NCBI RefSeq assembly: GCF_000149955.1
Contig: NC_030988.1
Location: forward strand, 3,254,040 to 3,318,039
DNA: 64,000 nucleotides
Direction of reading: 5' to 3'
Source of the DNA: Fusarium oxysporum f. sp. lycopersici 4287
Taxonomy: Eukaryota; Ascomycota; Sordariomycetes; Hypocreales; Nectriaceae
This document shows positions 44,601 to 55,107 of this stretch, in pieces (the first letter of the stretch is position 1; each line of letters starts with the position of its first letter). Both the position numbers and the translations under genes were made by a program. The notes under the pieces were generated by a model. That model was not told where the DNA came from and ran no database searches. It saw only the letters and a list, made by a program, of their open reading frames with translations.

Positions 44601-46248
44601 GCATCAGATGCGAGACTTATTATCCTTGACGGTCATGGAACCCATGCACAAGTGAGTCTTTTGGTGTTTTCACCGCAGAGTCTCCCGCTATAAGGTCGCT
44701 AACGAGCACCCAGGATGAGTGGATGGCTACGTGCTTTCTGAACAACGTCTACTGCTGCTATCTACCAGCGCATTGCTCTCATGGCCTACAACCGTTAGAC
44801 AATGGAATTTCTAATGTCATCAAAGGTGTGTATCGGAAAGAACTCCAAAAGCTGGCTAGTTTGACCGATTCTGCGCCGGTTGATAAAGTCAACTTTATTC
44901 GGTCATACGCGAAAGCCAGAGAGGCGGGCATGAGGAAGAAGATTATCTTATCCGGCTGGAGGTTTACTGGAAATTGGCCAATAAATCGTTACAAAGCTCT
45001 AGCACATCCAGAAATTCAACCGGACAAAGAAAAAGTGCTGGAAGGCTTCAAGACGCCCAGCCCCCCTCATCTGGACTCAGATGATACGCCGGAAACGAGC
45101 CGCCAGGTGAGGGATTTGGCCAAACATCGAAGTCGTCCGACCAGGAGGAAGTACAGTAAGATCGCAAAGGGGCTGGAAGCTTTAGAGATGAAGGTGGCCG
45201 TTCAGAATGCGCGGATTACTGGGCTGGAGGAGCAGGTGTCCCAGCTGCGGCGAGGGAAGAAAAGAAAGGCGGTACCGAACCCGGACCGACGATTCATGGC
45301 TCTAGCGGAGGCTCTAGCGGCTGGAGAATCTCTTTCTAACTCAAAGGAGGCAGAAATTGAGGTGGATGTGGACGAGGAGGTCGAGTCGGTGATTGAGGTG
45401 GGTGTCAGGTCAGAGGACGAAAGTGACGACTTTAGGGTCGTAACAAAGCACTGCCAGCGCACACGGAGCGGTCGGAAGATCAAAAAACCACGCAGAGAGT
45501 AAAATTTGATCAATTTTATGGAGAGTCTCTTTACTAACTTCGATTTTGATTGATAACGCGGTCTGTTTTTGTGTGCACGAAAATTTAGATTTTGTATGGG
45601 AGGATCGAAATTTTGGTGGTCCATTAAGTGGGGGTGTCCATTAAGTGGTCCTGGATGGTAGTATATGAACCATTAATATTAAGTATGTTAGAGCACTTAC
45701 GCTCGAAAGCTTTCTCTTGTTGGCATACGAAGTGCAATCCCGCAGTCTGCAATCCACTTTACATACAGTTGCTCAAATTTATCAGCGTCAAGATCTGTCG
45801 TTTCGTCATCGTGTCGACGGCGTTTGAGGGGATTCGTGTTCTGAGACATCCGTGAGAAGGCTTCCTCAAGGTGATTCCGTGTTTTAGCAGCCCTTTCTTC
45901 ATTAGGCGTTAATATATCGAGAGTAGTGTGAGATTTAAGGTGCTTGTAGATGTGTGCCGTGCCTCCATTTTCGAGATATTCGGCAGGCTTCCCTTTACAG
46001 TCCTTGCAACGCCATATAATCTGACCTTCCGTATTACGGACGATCTGATTCTTTCCGAAGGGCGTATGATCCCATATCTTCGACGTACGCTTCTTCTTCT
46101 TAAATTGAGAGGCTAACAACGGCGAAATAGATGTCTCTCCGACATCAGAATCTCCGTTGTTGCTGATAACCGACGAATCAGGGGCTAGGGAAGTCTGGGA
46201 TGATGTAGCCGTGAAGGAAACGCTAATGTCTGGGCGCTGAGAAGTCAT
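41663..46248 (-). CDS. hAT transposase (BED zinc finger)
   Basis: Exons are 46248-45701, 43430-43036, 42990-42571 and 42525-41663, giving 741 residues with all phases consistent. The N-terminal BED-type finger reads WDHTPFGK...WRCKDCKG....H.YKHLKSH. The middle has the hAT catalytic core (FTIDIWSSPNKFGILGIVAHF, SDNADSNDT, DNDTRWNSKYYMIERAI). The C-terminal dimerisation block contains LSKMALDLLSIPAMSAEPER. The start is the first ATG; an upstream TTG also opens the frame. Intron 1 was enlarged to about 2.3 kb by a pogo insertion between its GTAAGT donor and TTTTAG acceptor, so the coding sequence is untouched. It is a cut-and-paste transposase acting in the nucleus. Confidence 0.85.
43450..45658 (+). 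mobile_element. pogo/Fot-type DNA transposon, copy 2 (apparently intact)
   Basis: 2209 bp flanked by TA at 43448-43449 and 45659-45660. Termini are CCATCTAGGACCACTTAATG and its near complement. Inserted in intron 1 of the hAT transposase gene. Confidence 0.92.
43738..45502 (+). CDS. pogo/Fot-type transposase
   Basis: Exons 43738-44248, 44311-44651 and 44714-45502 give 546 residues in one frame. Intron 1 ends in an unusual CATGAG; intron 2 has a GTGAGT donor and a CAG acceptor. Residues 1-60 form a psq-type helix-turn-helix (AAQRRGVPRSTIYRRLSG). A CENP-B-like DNA-binding region (KHWTTRFVKRHPKLSTKLGK) follows, then the DDE_1 catalytic domain with NVDEGG, ILDGHGTHA and LQPLDNG carrying the three acids. 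The C-terminus has a coiled coil and an acidic tail. No stop or frameshift, unlike copy 1, so this copy could be active. Confidence 0.88.
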
Positions 46249-46917
46249 TATTTCGTACAATAAGACTTGTTGATGAAGTAGGGAAAAATTCAGGAGCTGA
46301 CACGCTTCGTGTAAGGGGCACAGGCCTTATTCGTCCAGAAGCGTTCTTGGAAACCAACAAATTGATTATATTAAAGTCAAGAAGAACTGAATGCTCTCGG
46401 AGAGCTGGCGACCTTGTTACATACTCAAATACTTAGGAGTTTGTAGCGAGGCCGTTATTTGGTGGTGTTATTACTATCGGCATCAGCCAAGTGCAGATCA
46501 ACGTCCCAACCAGGTTACACTTCATTAATAAAAGGTTTTGTAAATTGGGATCTTCATAATGCTTCATATATGGGGAGAGACCTCATATTGATCTAATTAC
46601 ATAGTATTTGCACTATATTTGTGTCAAAAGTAGGGTAGCCCTGATCTGTTTAGCTTCCCTGACAAGGATCTGATGCTCCATCTGTATATAAGGAGCTCTG
46701 CTGGCCCCCTCCTATGATAGAATCAAGGCTCTTTTAACCCTCTCTTATGTGCCCCTCTGCTGTGCGTGCCACAATTTGATATCATATTTATACGATATTT
46801 GAACGACCATGCACTGTACTACACGGTTTCCGCTGTTGCTTGCACTGCACGGTATAAAAATACCGCGCAGGCAATACGATATTGAATATGATATCGTCTT
46901 ATTTACGGCCACACTAT

Positions 46918-47217
46918 TTACTTCACTGAGTGATGGAACTTGTTTGGCCCGACATAGTGAACATTCCAGGTCAAATTCACCCTATTGTTCGTCCCATAAC
47001 CAGCGATCCGGTATGTGACAGACCCCTCAATCCCCGTGCCAATATGGCACGAGTTGCAGCGCCACATGCCGCTCTCCCCCGCCCGGATCTCCTGCGGCGG
47101 CTGCGACTCCGGAGTGTCCATCCATTCGCCGTGACCGAGGCGTGGGGACTCGGACTCGAGGTTGAGCTCCTCATTGGTATGGTTTAGGACCATGACTATG
47201 AGCTCCCTGACGGCCAT
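46918..47217 (-). pseudogene. Aegerolysin/ET79-like paralogue 2, truncated by the hAT terminus
   Basis: 99 codons from the ATG at 47217, with the same pattern as paralogue 1 (NHTNEELNLES, GEWMDTPESQPPQEI, AGESGMWRCNSCHIG, GSVTYRI, WNVHYVGPNKF). It then runs into the hAT terminal repeat and stops at a TAA inside it. About 30 C-terminal residues of paralogue 1 have no counterpart, so the last strands of the predicted beta structure are lost. Probably non-functional. Confidence 0.7.
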
Positions 47218-47951
47218 TTGGACGTTGATTGTGAGAGATCTGTCAAGTGGCTTGTCCGTATCGATAATCCAGGTTAGAAAATAAACAGTGGTTAATATAA
47301 GCGGGGGGACGAATTTTTGCGATGGTTGATCACCATGTTTATTGTCAAAGGAAAGTTCGTCTAATGTAGCATAATGCTTGTTCTCACAACATGTCCCGGC
47401 GAACCTTATATTACATAAGGAAAAGGTCGAAACCAAAATTAATGATCACATGCCTGCAAATAATGCGTGTCGTCATTAGAGGAAACTTTACGCCTTCTTC
47501 TCAGCCACTTGATGAAATTGATGTCGAGCTGCATCATCATCATCAGGTGACCCTGACAAGAGCAAGGTGCTAAGGTCGTCTTCTATGATGCAAGTTCATA
47601 ATAGAGGCGTTGCAAGGCGCCTAGATGGCACCCTGGATGATATTTATCTGAATATCAACGCTTTGGCTTGAACCTTGTTGAGCTTGGGAAGCATGTGAAG
47701 TCGCACTGGTATATCCGCTCATAGCGGCCATTATAAAGCCGCCTAGCGAAAAACACTCGCTTCCCACTAATTGCCGACGCCTTTTCTCTTTAAGTATACG
47801 GTTTGTATCTATTACATTAATACGTCCCAATCTAGAGCCTTAAAAGCCCACCCTGCTTGATTGTTTCTCCACAGAACCTAGAGATAATATTAATACGTCG
47901 CTTCCTCGGCTCCCATCACCGCCAGTAGAATCCGGCCCCCCAAGGCCAGTA
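47218..47951. other. Intergenic, no supported gene
   Basis: A 69-codon minus frame (47621-47830) has no motif. Short CAT/ATC trinucleotide run near 47533. Confidence 0.45.
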
Positions 47952-50408
47952 CTACTGTTCTCCAATTGTATCCGCCGTGGCCGGGGGAGGCTTAGTCCCC
48001 TCGCGCTTTACGTAATTCAGCAGAGGGATCGTCAAACCATACATCTCCGTCCGCCCTTCCGGGTCGTGCTGGTTGATCTCGACATTAATGCACACATCCA
48101 GCGTGCCGTCATTGCCAGCCCCGTGAGTCTCAAACGCTGCTGCTTTATGAGCCGTACCTGCTCCGACCTCACCCTTGTGAAGAAAGCTGTGCCCATCATT
48201 GTCCACAAACTTCTGCGCCTCGCCGTCCAAGGGAGCCTCGGTACCACCATTGGCACTGGCACTGTTGGGGGAATTCTCCGTGATCGTTGCAAAGTTGCGG
48301 CTCGGCATCGTGCAATGGTTGTTTTTCGCTGTCTTATTCGAGTCCCCGGGGTCTTTGTTGAAGAGATTGAGCAGGGTGTCGTCGGTCTCGTGGTTCATAT
48401 GGTGAATCTTGTTCCTGCGAGCTAACAAATTCGCAACCGCTTGAGGTGGAGGTTCGTTGACGATGGCTGACGAGATCACATTGACCATGTAGCGGTGATC
48501 TTCCTCGGCGGGAATTTGAAGGTCTGGGTTCGAGTAGAATCGCCCCAGGGCTGCCAGGTGCACATCACCTCCGAGAATAGTGATTCGCACTGAAAAGTCT
48601 GCTGCTACCTGTTGAAGCCGCACCATCAACTCGGCGCGTTCCTTCTTGTGAGTCCTCGAGGTGTAGTGATCGTCCAGATCATCCAGCAGATCGATGCTAC
48701 CATCAAAGTGGTTGAACAGGGCGCCACCGAGACCAAACCGCCGGTTGAGGAACTTCACAGGGCCCATCACTGGGCTTCGGAAGATATTCTCGAGCCATGT
48801 CAACCGCTAATAACCTTATCAACCTCTGACCAGTTTCCCGCCAAATTCTCGGATAACGTACCGGGTAAGCAATAGGAATGCCCAGGAGCAGGATCAGGTG
48901 CTTAATGGGCGCTCCCGAGTTGGCAGCAGCTGCCAATTCCAATCGCAGCTTTTTAAATACGACCTCGTATGTTTCTGGATAGTTCACCTGATGTCTGGTA
49001 CGCTGCGCATCTGGTGAGCACTTGTTTCGTGAACGTTCCAAGGGTCACGCCAACCTCGGTTCGCGCGTCAATGCCAACGAGCGCAATTCGTGCACCAAGT
49101 CTTGCATACAAGTTGTATGAGTGCTCAGCCACGTAGGGTCCCGGCTTAGGGCCAACAATGTAGAGGGGGTCGTTCTTCGTAGGTGCAACATAGGTGTCGA
49201 TGAGCTGATTCGGGTCGGGTTCCTGCGTATGTTCTGCGATCGGAGCATGCTCTATACCAAATGAGTCCTCCATTCACCTCTAGAGGAGTCAAAAATACCC
49301 ACCACTCGTGTAAGTAGACGTTGGGGGTGGCAAATGATGCTGGAAGAGCATGTAGTACTTGTGAGCAGTGCCACCGATGCCCCGGAAGACATCGCAACGC
49401 ATAAAGTAGTCGACATAGGATCCAAACCCGTCGATGATCTGGACCCTGATTAGTGGATGTCACTCTGAAGAAAGCATCCAAACTCACATCGTGGTCATCC
49501 CAGATGTTGATCTGGGGAATCTGCCCATTGGCCAACGCAAAGGGCTCAGTGTTGTACCACCGGATATAATTCTTAAGATGGTATTCGTCGCATTTCACTC
49601 GGAGCATTTCAGGGAAAGGGTAGTCCCTCCGCTTCTTCGGATTCCCAATGTCCGTCCATTGCCGCAACGGGCCATCAACTCTGATTCCGTCGTTGTAGAT
49701 CTGGTCACCACCTCCGATCATGACATGCCAGGGCCTCGCTTTGTGCTTTCTCATCACATCGTTCCACAGCGCCGGGCCGCTCCATGCCGCCTCGTCGGTT
49801 CCTACACTGAAGCCGTTGCACGAGTGGAACATGATTCGCATCGATTCGGCTGCAGCAGGGACGAAAAAGTTATTGATGCGTGGCTTGTAGTCGGTCGAGA
49901 AGCGCATGTCAGGAATAGCATATTCGTAGTTGGTCTCAGTGGCTTCGATGGGGACGCTGACGTCGAAGGCCCAGAAGGTGTTCCGCGGATCCGAGTAGAG
50001 GCAATGCGACTCGAATCGGGTGTCCTCGATTGACTGATGGTCGACATGGTTTTGGGCTGCGGGTTCAGGATGCTTTCCCGGTACAACTCGTCGGAGGGTC
50101 AAGAAAGGTTGGTGAAGAAGTTGCCTCCCGCCGCCCTTGACAACAATCAGCACGCTCCCGTGCCAGCGCCCCTCGTGCATGCGACGATAATTCAGCAGAG
50201 GCCCGCACACGATCTCCTTGCTGTCAAGAGCCTCAGACCTACCCCCCTGAGTACTACCGGTCTGGACGGGGCCGCGCGTATGGGTGTGAATTCGCGCCGG
50301 GTGACACTCAAATGCTGAGGATTCCTGGCGATTCCATCGAGTCGTCGATGCGCATGGATTGCGCTCGACATCGCCGGTGAGCGGTCTCTCTCCGTCACGA
50401 ACCGGCAT
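47952..50408 (-). CDS. PhoD-like metallophosphatase
   Basis: Exons 50408-49488, 49438-49303, 49267-49055, 49002-48862 and 48806-47952, about 755 residues. Motifs in order: VVCGPLLNY-like N-terminal block (IVCGPLLNYRRM), GGGDQIYNDG, NIWDDHDIIDGFGSY, GIDARTERTRHQVNYPETY and ITILGGDVHLAALGRFY, which are the metal-binding motifs of the fungal PhoD-like alkaline phosphatase family. No signal peptide is obvious. The junction between exons 2 and 3 is off by one base with any GT-AG choice I can find, so either an unusual splice site or a frameshift exists there. All other junctions are clean. Confidence 0.82.
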
Positions 50409-50870
50409 GGTTTCCTGCTAAGTGCGAATCAAACAGCTGCGGAAGAGTCACCGGGCGTCAGAAGAGGTTTTTTTTTTTTTCCCGAACACGCGAGGGATCG
50501 AGAGCTTACTGCGATTATCCTGGGAGTTAACAGCTAACGCCTCACGGCTGTCCAAGTCTGCGACCGGGGGACAAATAAGAACAATGCGATCATTCCCTTA
50601 GAGGCGCAGACGACCGGCATTCGCTCGCTGCAGGGAATCGTCTCTTCGATAGGAGGACGGGAAGATGCGATGGAAGCTGTTGGGAAGAGTGAACCGAGTA
50701 AGGAAGCGGGAAAGTCCGACTACGTAGAGCTTGCTTGGGATAGGGCAGGAGCAAGACACACAAAGCAATGACGCACCGCACGACCAAGGCGAGCTAGGAT
50801 GCAATAGAGCGGGCGATAGAGTGGATGATGGGTTCTCAAGCTGGGTGGAAACTTGATTTATCAAGATACC
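50409..50870. other. Promoter side of the PhoD-like gene
   Basis: Contains a 14-T tract near 50467. No gene seen. Confidence 0.5.
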
Positions 50871-51182
50871 TTATCTCCTGAGAGGTCATAAGGCTCCTTT
50901 CCGTACCTGGCTCCACTTGACCCCACGTACAAGAAAGCTACAAAGGTTTTGCCTAACGAAGAGTGTGTAAAGGAGTCGCATCTCTGTAACGGATTAACCT
51001 CGACTACTGTTACGACTAGTATATTGTCTTTTTAGTGGATGTTTATTGGTTATTGCCCTTCTATAACTTCGTGACTTTTAGTGAGATGCGAGTTAGCTAG
51101 TATTGACCTATTACGATACCCTGATTGGCTATACCCTCCCGTAGTGACTGCATTGGAGCCTTATGACCTCTGAGGAGATAAA
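50871..51182. mobile_element. MITE with 28-bp terminal inverted repeats
   Basis: The left end TTATCTCCTGAGAGGTCATA and the right end (complement of TTATCTCCTCAGAGGTCATA) form an almost perfect inverted pair continuing to AGGCTCC. The internal 250 bp are non-coding. A related fragment lies at 25289-25410. No target duplication recognised with confidence. Confidence 0.65.
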
Positions 51183-51454
51183 TCTCAAGTGCCACCGCTA
51201 AAATGCTACTCCAGTTGCCACCGAGCAACAGCAGGCTAGCTATAGTAGGCTTGAGGAACCAGACTGAGCAAGGCACATTTTGCCGTCATCACGAGGTCAG
51301 CGGCTCCCAACAGCCAAACCCGGGCATACTATTACGGGTGTTTGGGCGCTGCCAAGTCCAGCTAACCACGGAAGGCCATAAGGGGCAGTACTAAAACCCC
51401 AAATTGATTTTTTTTTTTAGGATGGGGCCACCCCCTCCGTCCGGTGTCACGAGC
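51183..51454. other. Intergenic, no gene seen
   Basis: Holds a poly-T tract near 51408. Nothing else recognised. Confidence 0.5.
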
Positions 51455-51848
51455 TCTGATTCTCTGATGTGTCTTATTGGATGTGTGTATGTTCTTTGTT
51501 GAGTTGCTTCCCTGCTCTAAGTCCCATATACATCTTTATACTGGGGTCTGACTGGAGTATCACTGCTATAACGATCGCACGCCCCATTATGTAAAGTACA
51601 CAACGTGACACACCCCTTAGCCGAGGCCATTCTAGAGGACTTGGCTACTCTTTAGCTTGTGGTCTGTTTGTGTTGAACGGATCGCGTGCGCCTTGATGTC
51701 CTTAATTGTATGTGTATTGTCCGAACTCCATCCCCCGCCTTCCTCGGAGAGGGGTCTGCTTATCATGCTTTCCTGAATGGGTCTAGGGTTGCCGACAGCT
51801 GACTATTAGGTCACACGATACCCCGTGCGACCATCCTACTGTTCAACA
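51455..51848. repeat. LTR-like repeat C, long copy lacking its first bases
   Basis: The first 58 bp match 19151-19210; the right end TGTTCAACA is the exact complement of the TGTTGAACA that starts the 19.1-kb copy, so together they define an LTR of about 400 bp. Confidence 0.55.
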
Positions 51849-52031
51849 GAAGGCTAGTTTATAAAGGAGGTATTTTAATAAATTTTATATTAACGTAGTT
51901 GATAAGCGAGTTAGCCAGACAAGCGAGTTAGCCAGTATACTGTGCAGCTAAAAATAGCGTACCCTATAGTATTTTAATCCCTAAATAAATTAGCTAAAAA
52001 TTAAATAAACCTTTTTCCTAAAATAGTATAA

Positions 52032-53890
52032 CGTAGTTGATAAGCGAGTTAGCCAGACAAGCGAGTTAGCCACAAATCTCAACCTTCATATTTCAATTGC
52101 CAATAAAAACACCACAACCGATCTGATCAATTAAAACTAATTACTATCCTTATCCTTAGTGACTTCAATTGCCTCTTGGCAAGTCCTTGCATTATGCCCG
52201 GCCTTGCCGCAAGTCCTACAATGCCGAACCTTCGGTCCCTCCGACCTTCCCCGACCACCACTTCTCGACGATTCAGCTACTATCTGTGTATCTACATCTA
52301 TCTGATCAATTTGACTCTGACCAGTCCCTATAGTCATCCTGCCGCTATCTTGTAGCCGGGTTTTTTTTGCTCTTTTCTTCCGGCTTTGTGTTGCATTTGC
52401 CTCTCGAAGGTCTTCGACTTCAGCCTCTAGCAGGGCAGTCTTATGCATATTTCTCATCACTGACTTAGTAAGAGACTGAAGAGCTTCAAGGATCGACTCT
52501 GGAGAGCTACTATGATGTCTTCTGATCCGTCTCTGAAGGTATTCTGAATGAGAATCGGCCTCGGTGACAGTCCTTGGTGTCTTTGGGGTCCAAGGTTGAG
52601 CCCGGCTTGTATCCTCTTTGGGAGGCGTTGGGGTCTGTAGCCGTATATTAAGCTTCGAGATGACATTTTCTGGGTCGAAGGGAACAAGCCCGGCCCCTCT
52701 AAAACCTCCTCGTATATTACTTTCGGTAATAGCAGCTTGGTGGGCGGCATAAAAGGCAGGAAAGAACTGGGTCTTGGTGATGTGGGTTATAGAGCGTCTT
52801 ATGAGATGCTCAATTTCTCGACCATAGGCCCTTTTCAGCGGCCCAAAGCACCCAATATCAAGAGGTTGGAGTAGATGAGAGGAATGAGGAGGCATATAAA
52901 GCGGGATAATGTTCTTTTCCTTGCAATATGCTTCAAAGTCGGTCGAGTGGTGACTTTCGTGACCATCGAGGATCAGAAGGCGATAGGAACCAACTGATCG
53001 GTTGATTGTATGGTTATCGAAGTGCTTTAGCCAGTCGAGACCCGTGTCATTGTTTATCCATCCATTTGGAGTCGTGGCAATAGCCCAATCGGCCGGGAGG
53101 CTGCTTCCTTCATACCAGTTACGAAGGTGATGCTTGCCTGTAACTATGATGAACGGCGGGATTGATTGACCTTCTGCATTGGCTGCCTCGATCACAGTAA
53201 CCCATTCTCGACTTCCAGGCTGGACTGATTTTGGCCTTCCACGCCTCTCTGCACTTGTAACTACTTTGCCGGCTGAAATCATGCCCATCATAAAGCCGGT
53301 CTCATCAAAGTTCCAGATATCATCTAATCGGATACCATATTTCGCAATTGTATTCTCTACAAGCCTGAACCAATTGCGAATAATAGTCGGATCTTCACAT
53401 AAGGCTCTCTGATAGTCATATCTCCGCTGATAACGCGATTTAAGCTCTGGTTGCCGCTGAATAAAATTGATAGCCCAGCGCTTGCCAACTGGTGGTGCAT
53501 CGCGGGCAGCAAGCAGTCGATTTGCCATATCTTCAACAACAGAGATGCGACAAGGGAGTCCTCGCGAATCTAGATCAAGAGCATATTGAAGTACAGTCTC
53601 TTCTTCTAGCTTTGATAGCTTCCGTGAGTTTGCCACAGTATCGCGTCGTGATTGTCTACCGTTCTTCCGATTCCTTAGGGTATTACGATCAACTTCATAT
53701 ATCTGAGCAGCGCGTCGGAAACTTAATTTAGGGTCGTTTTGAAGGGCTTGAAGAGCAAGAATAACTCGAGCTTCTTTTGAAGGCTGCGACATATTTGGTG
53801 GTTGAGATTTAATTGATCTGATAGTGTTGATGTATGGTGAGGGATTTTTGGCTAACTCGCTTGTCTGGCTAACTCGCTTATCAACTACGT
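52032..53890 (-). mobile_element. pogo-type DNA transposon (ACGTAGTT family), apparently intact
   Basis: 1859 bp with TA at 52030-52031 and 53891-53892. Terminal inverted repeats of about 41 bp contain two GCGAGTTAGCC units. One uninterrupted transposase gene on the minus strand. Confidence 0.92.
52137..53792 (-). CDS. pogo-type transposase with C-terminal zinc knuckle
   Basis: 551 residues, single exon. Residues 1-55 form a psq-type helix-turn-helix (FRRAAQIYEVDRNTLRNR). Residues about 60-130 are CENP-B-like (KRWAINFIQRQPELKSRYQR). The DDE_1 domain follows, with WNFDETGFMMG, LLILDGHESHHS and HLLQPLDIG holding the catalytic acids. The C-terminus is basic with a CCHC knuckle (CRTCGKAGHNARTC). 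No breaks. The short non-autonomous relative that encloses it could be mobilised by it. Confidence 0.92.
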   Translation of the reverse strand: MSQPSKEARVILALQALQNDPKLSFRRAAQIYEVDRNTLRNRKNGRQSRRDTVANSRKLSKLEEETVLQYALDLDSRGLPCRISVVEDMANRLLAARDAPPVGKRWAINFIQRQPELKSRYQRRYDYQRALCEDPTIIRNWFRLVENTIAKYGIRLDDIWNFDETGFMMGMISAGKVVTSAERRGRPKSVQPGSREWVTVIEAANAEGQSIPPFIIVTGKHHLRNWYEGSSLPADWAIATTPNGWINNDTGLDWLKHFDNHTINRSVGSYRLLILDGHESHHSTDFEAYCKEKNIIPLYMPPHSSHLLQPLDIGCFGPLKRAYGREIEHLIRRSITHITKTQFFPAFYAAHQAAITESNIRGGFRGAGLVPFDPENVISKLNIRLQTPTPPKEDTSRAQPWTPKTPRTVTEADSHSEYLQRRIRRHHSSSPESILEALQSLTKSVMRNMHKTALLEAEVEDLREANATQSRKKRAKKTRLQDSGRMTIGTGQSQIDQIDVDTQIVAESSRSGGRGRSEGPKVRHCRTCGKAGHNARTCQEAIEVTKDKDSN

Positions 53891-54289
53891 TAGTTAATCT
53901 TATTAAGAGGTATTTTTAAAAGATTTTTAAAATTTTTAAATTATATAGAAAACTTTAAAATACAGTGTATTTTACAGTATAAATAGACTTTAAAGTTTAT
54001 AGCTATATAGGATTTATTTAAAAATCTAAGATAATTAATATAGCTTACTTTAGGACTTATTTATAGGTTACCTAATTATGAGCTATTTTAAGCTTGATTT
54101 GAATTTTTAAGAATTATTTAAAAAATAGGTTTTAAGGTGAAAAGTATACTGGCTAACTCGCTTGTCTGGCTAACTCGCTTATCAACTACGTTAATCTTAT
54201 ATAGTTATATTACTTATATCGCCATAATCATTTGTAATCTCTTGGATCCTATGCTCACTTTGCTTCCAATAGGCCAAACCACTATCGAC

Positions 54290-55007
54290 TGCACGTCTTG
54301 GAACACGTCCATGATCCGGGAAGTGATGGATGCAACGAAGCCATTCCGATCTGACACTATTTTGCTCGTCGTTGCAAACCCTGTTGATCTGCTCACTTCT
54401 ATCGCTCAGGAAATGTCTGGGCTTCCCAAGTCTCAAGTCATAGGTTCAGGAACCTCTCTGGATACTGCCAGGCTACGCGGAATGGTTGGGTCTCGAGGTT
54501 CGGTGAGTACTCACTATTGCAGCACTCTTTGTTCCCGCCTGTGGTGGCTACTTACCTATCTTTCAGGTATCCCCCTCTTCCATAGGTGTTTTTGTGGTTG
54601 GAGTTCACGGAGAAGACCAGGTTACTGCATGGTCGACGGCAACTGTTGGTACAGTCCCCATTTCTGAAGTCCAGATGTTTAGCACTCTTGATCGTACAAG
54701 AATTGACAGCATCTGCAAGCATCGATCACAAGTAATCACCCGAGGTAAAGGCTCGGCCCCATTCGGAATTGCTTCTATAGCTGCAAACCTATGCTGTTCT
54801 ATTCTCTTGGACAAGCGTTAAATCATGCCTGTCTGCCATTTCCAACCTCAGTTCGATTGCTGTCTGAGCATGCCTGCTATCATTGGAAGGAAAGGAATTC
54901 TGAGTACCATGCCCCTGTCTTTGGACGATCAGGAGCATAGAGCTATAGCCGCATCAGCGAAGCACTTAAAGAACAGGATTGAGTGGATCCAAGAGTATTG
55001 GTGGTAA
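54290..55007 (+). pseudogene. L-lactate dehydrogenase, N-terminally truncated and interrupted
   Basis: Exon remnants 54290-54502 and 54567-55007 with an intron between (GTGAGT donor, TTTCAG acceptor). They retain DTILLVVANPVDLLTSIAQE, GTSLDTARLR, VVGVHGEDQVTAWSTATVG, GSAPFGIASIAANL and the C-terminal SLDDQEHRAIAASAKHLKNR. The NAD-binding GxGxxG part is missing, cut off just beside the transposon ending at 54191. An in-frame TAA at 54819-54821 replaces an expected Gln codon. It cannot encode a working enzyme. Confidence 0.88.
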
Positions 55008-55107
55008 TGAAACATTGTGTCTGGAATTGTCACATTTGCAAGTAATCATTTGAAAATCATTTTGATGGAATCTCATACGATAGTCGATAAAATCTCATAG
55101 TCGATTA

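Larger units (their letters stand above)
41204..46928 (-). mobile_element. hAT transposon with intact-looking transposase and nested pogo element
   Basis: Terminal inverted repeats are 17 bp: CAGTGAAGTAAATAGTG on the left and its exact complement at 46912-46928. Subterminal regions carry repeated ATACGATAT and CACGGYAT motifs on both sides. The transposase gene is on the minus strand. The flanking 8-mers are GATATATG (left) and AGTGATGG (right), so there is no target duplication. The left end sits in a MARVEL gene and the right end in an aegerolysin-like gene. Confidence 0.88.
51893..54191. mobile_element. Short AT-rich element of the ACGTAGTT pogo family, host of a nested full-length relative
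   Basis: Outer termini ACGTAGTTGATAAGCGAGTT (51893) and the complement ending at 54191 are flanked by TA (51891-51892, 54192-54193). Subtracting the nested copy leaves about 438 bp of AT-rich, non-coding sequence, i.e. a MITE of the same family. Confidence 0.88.
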
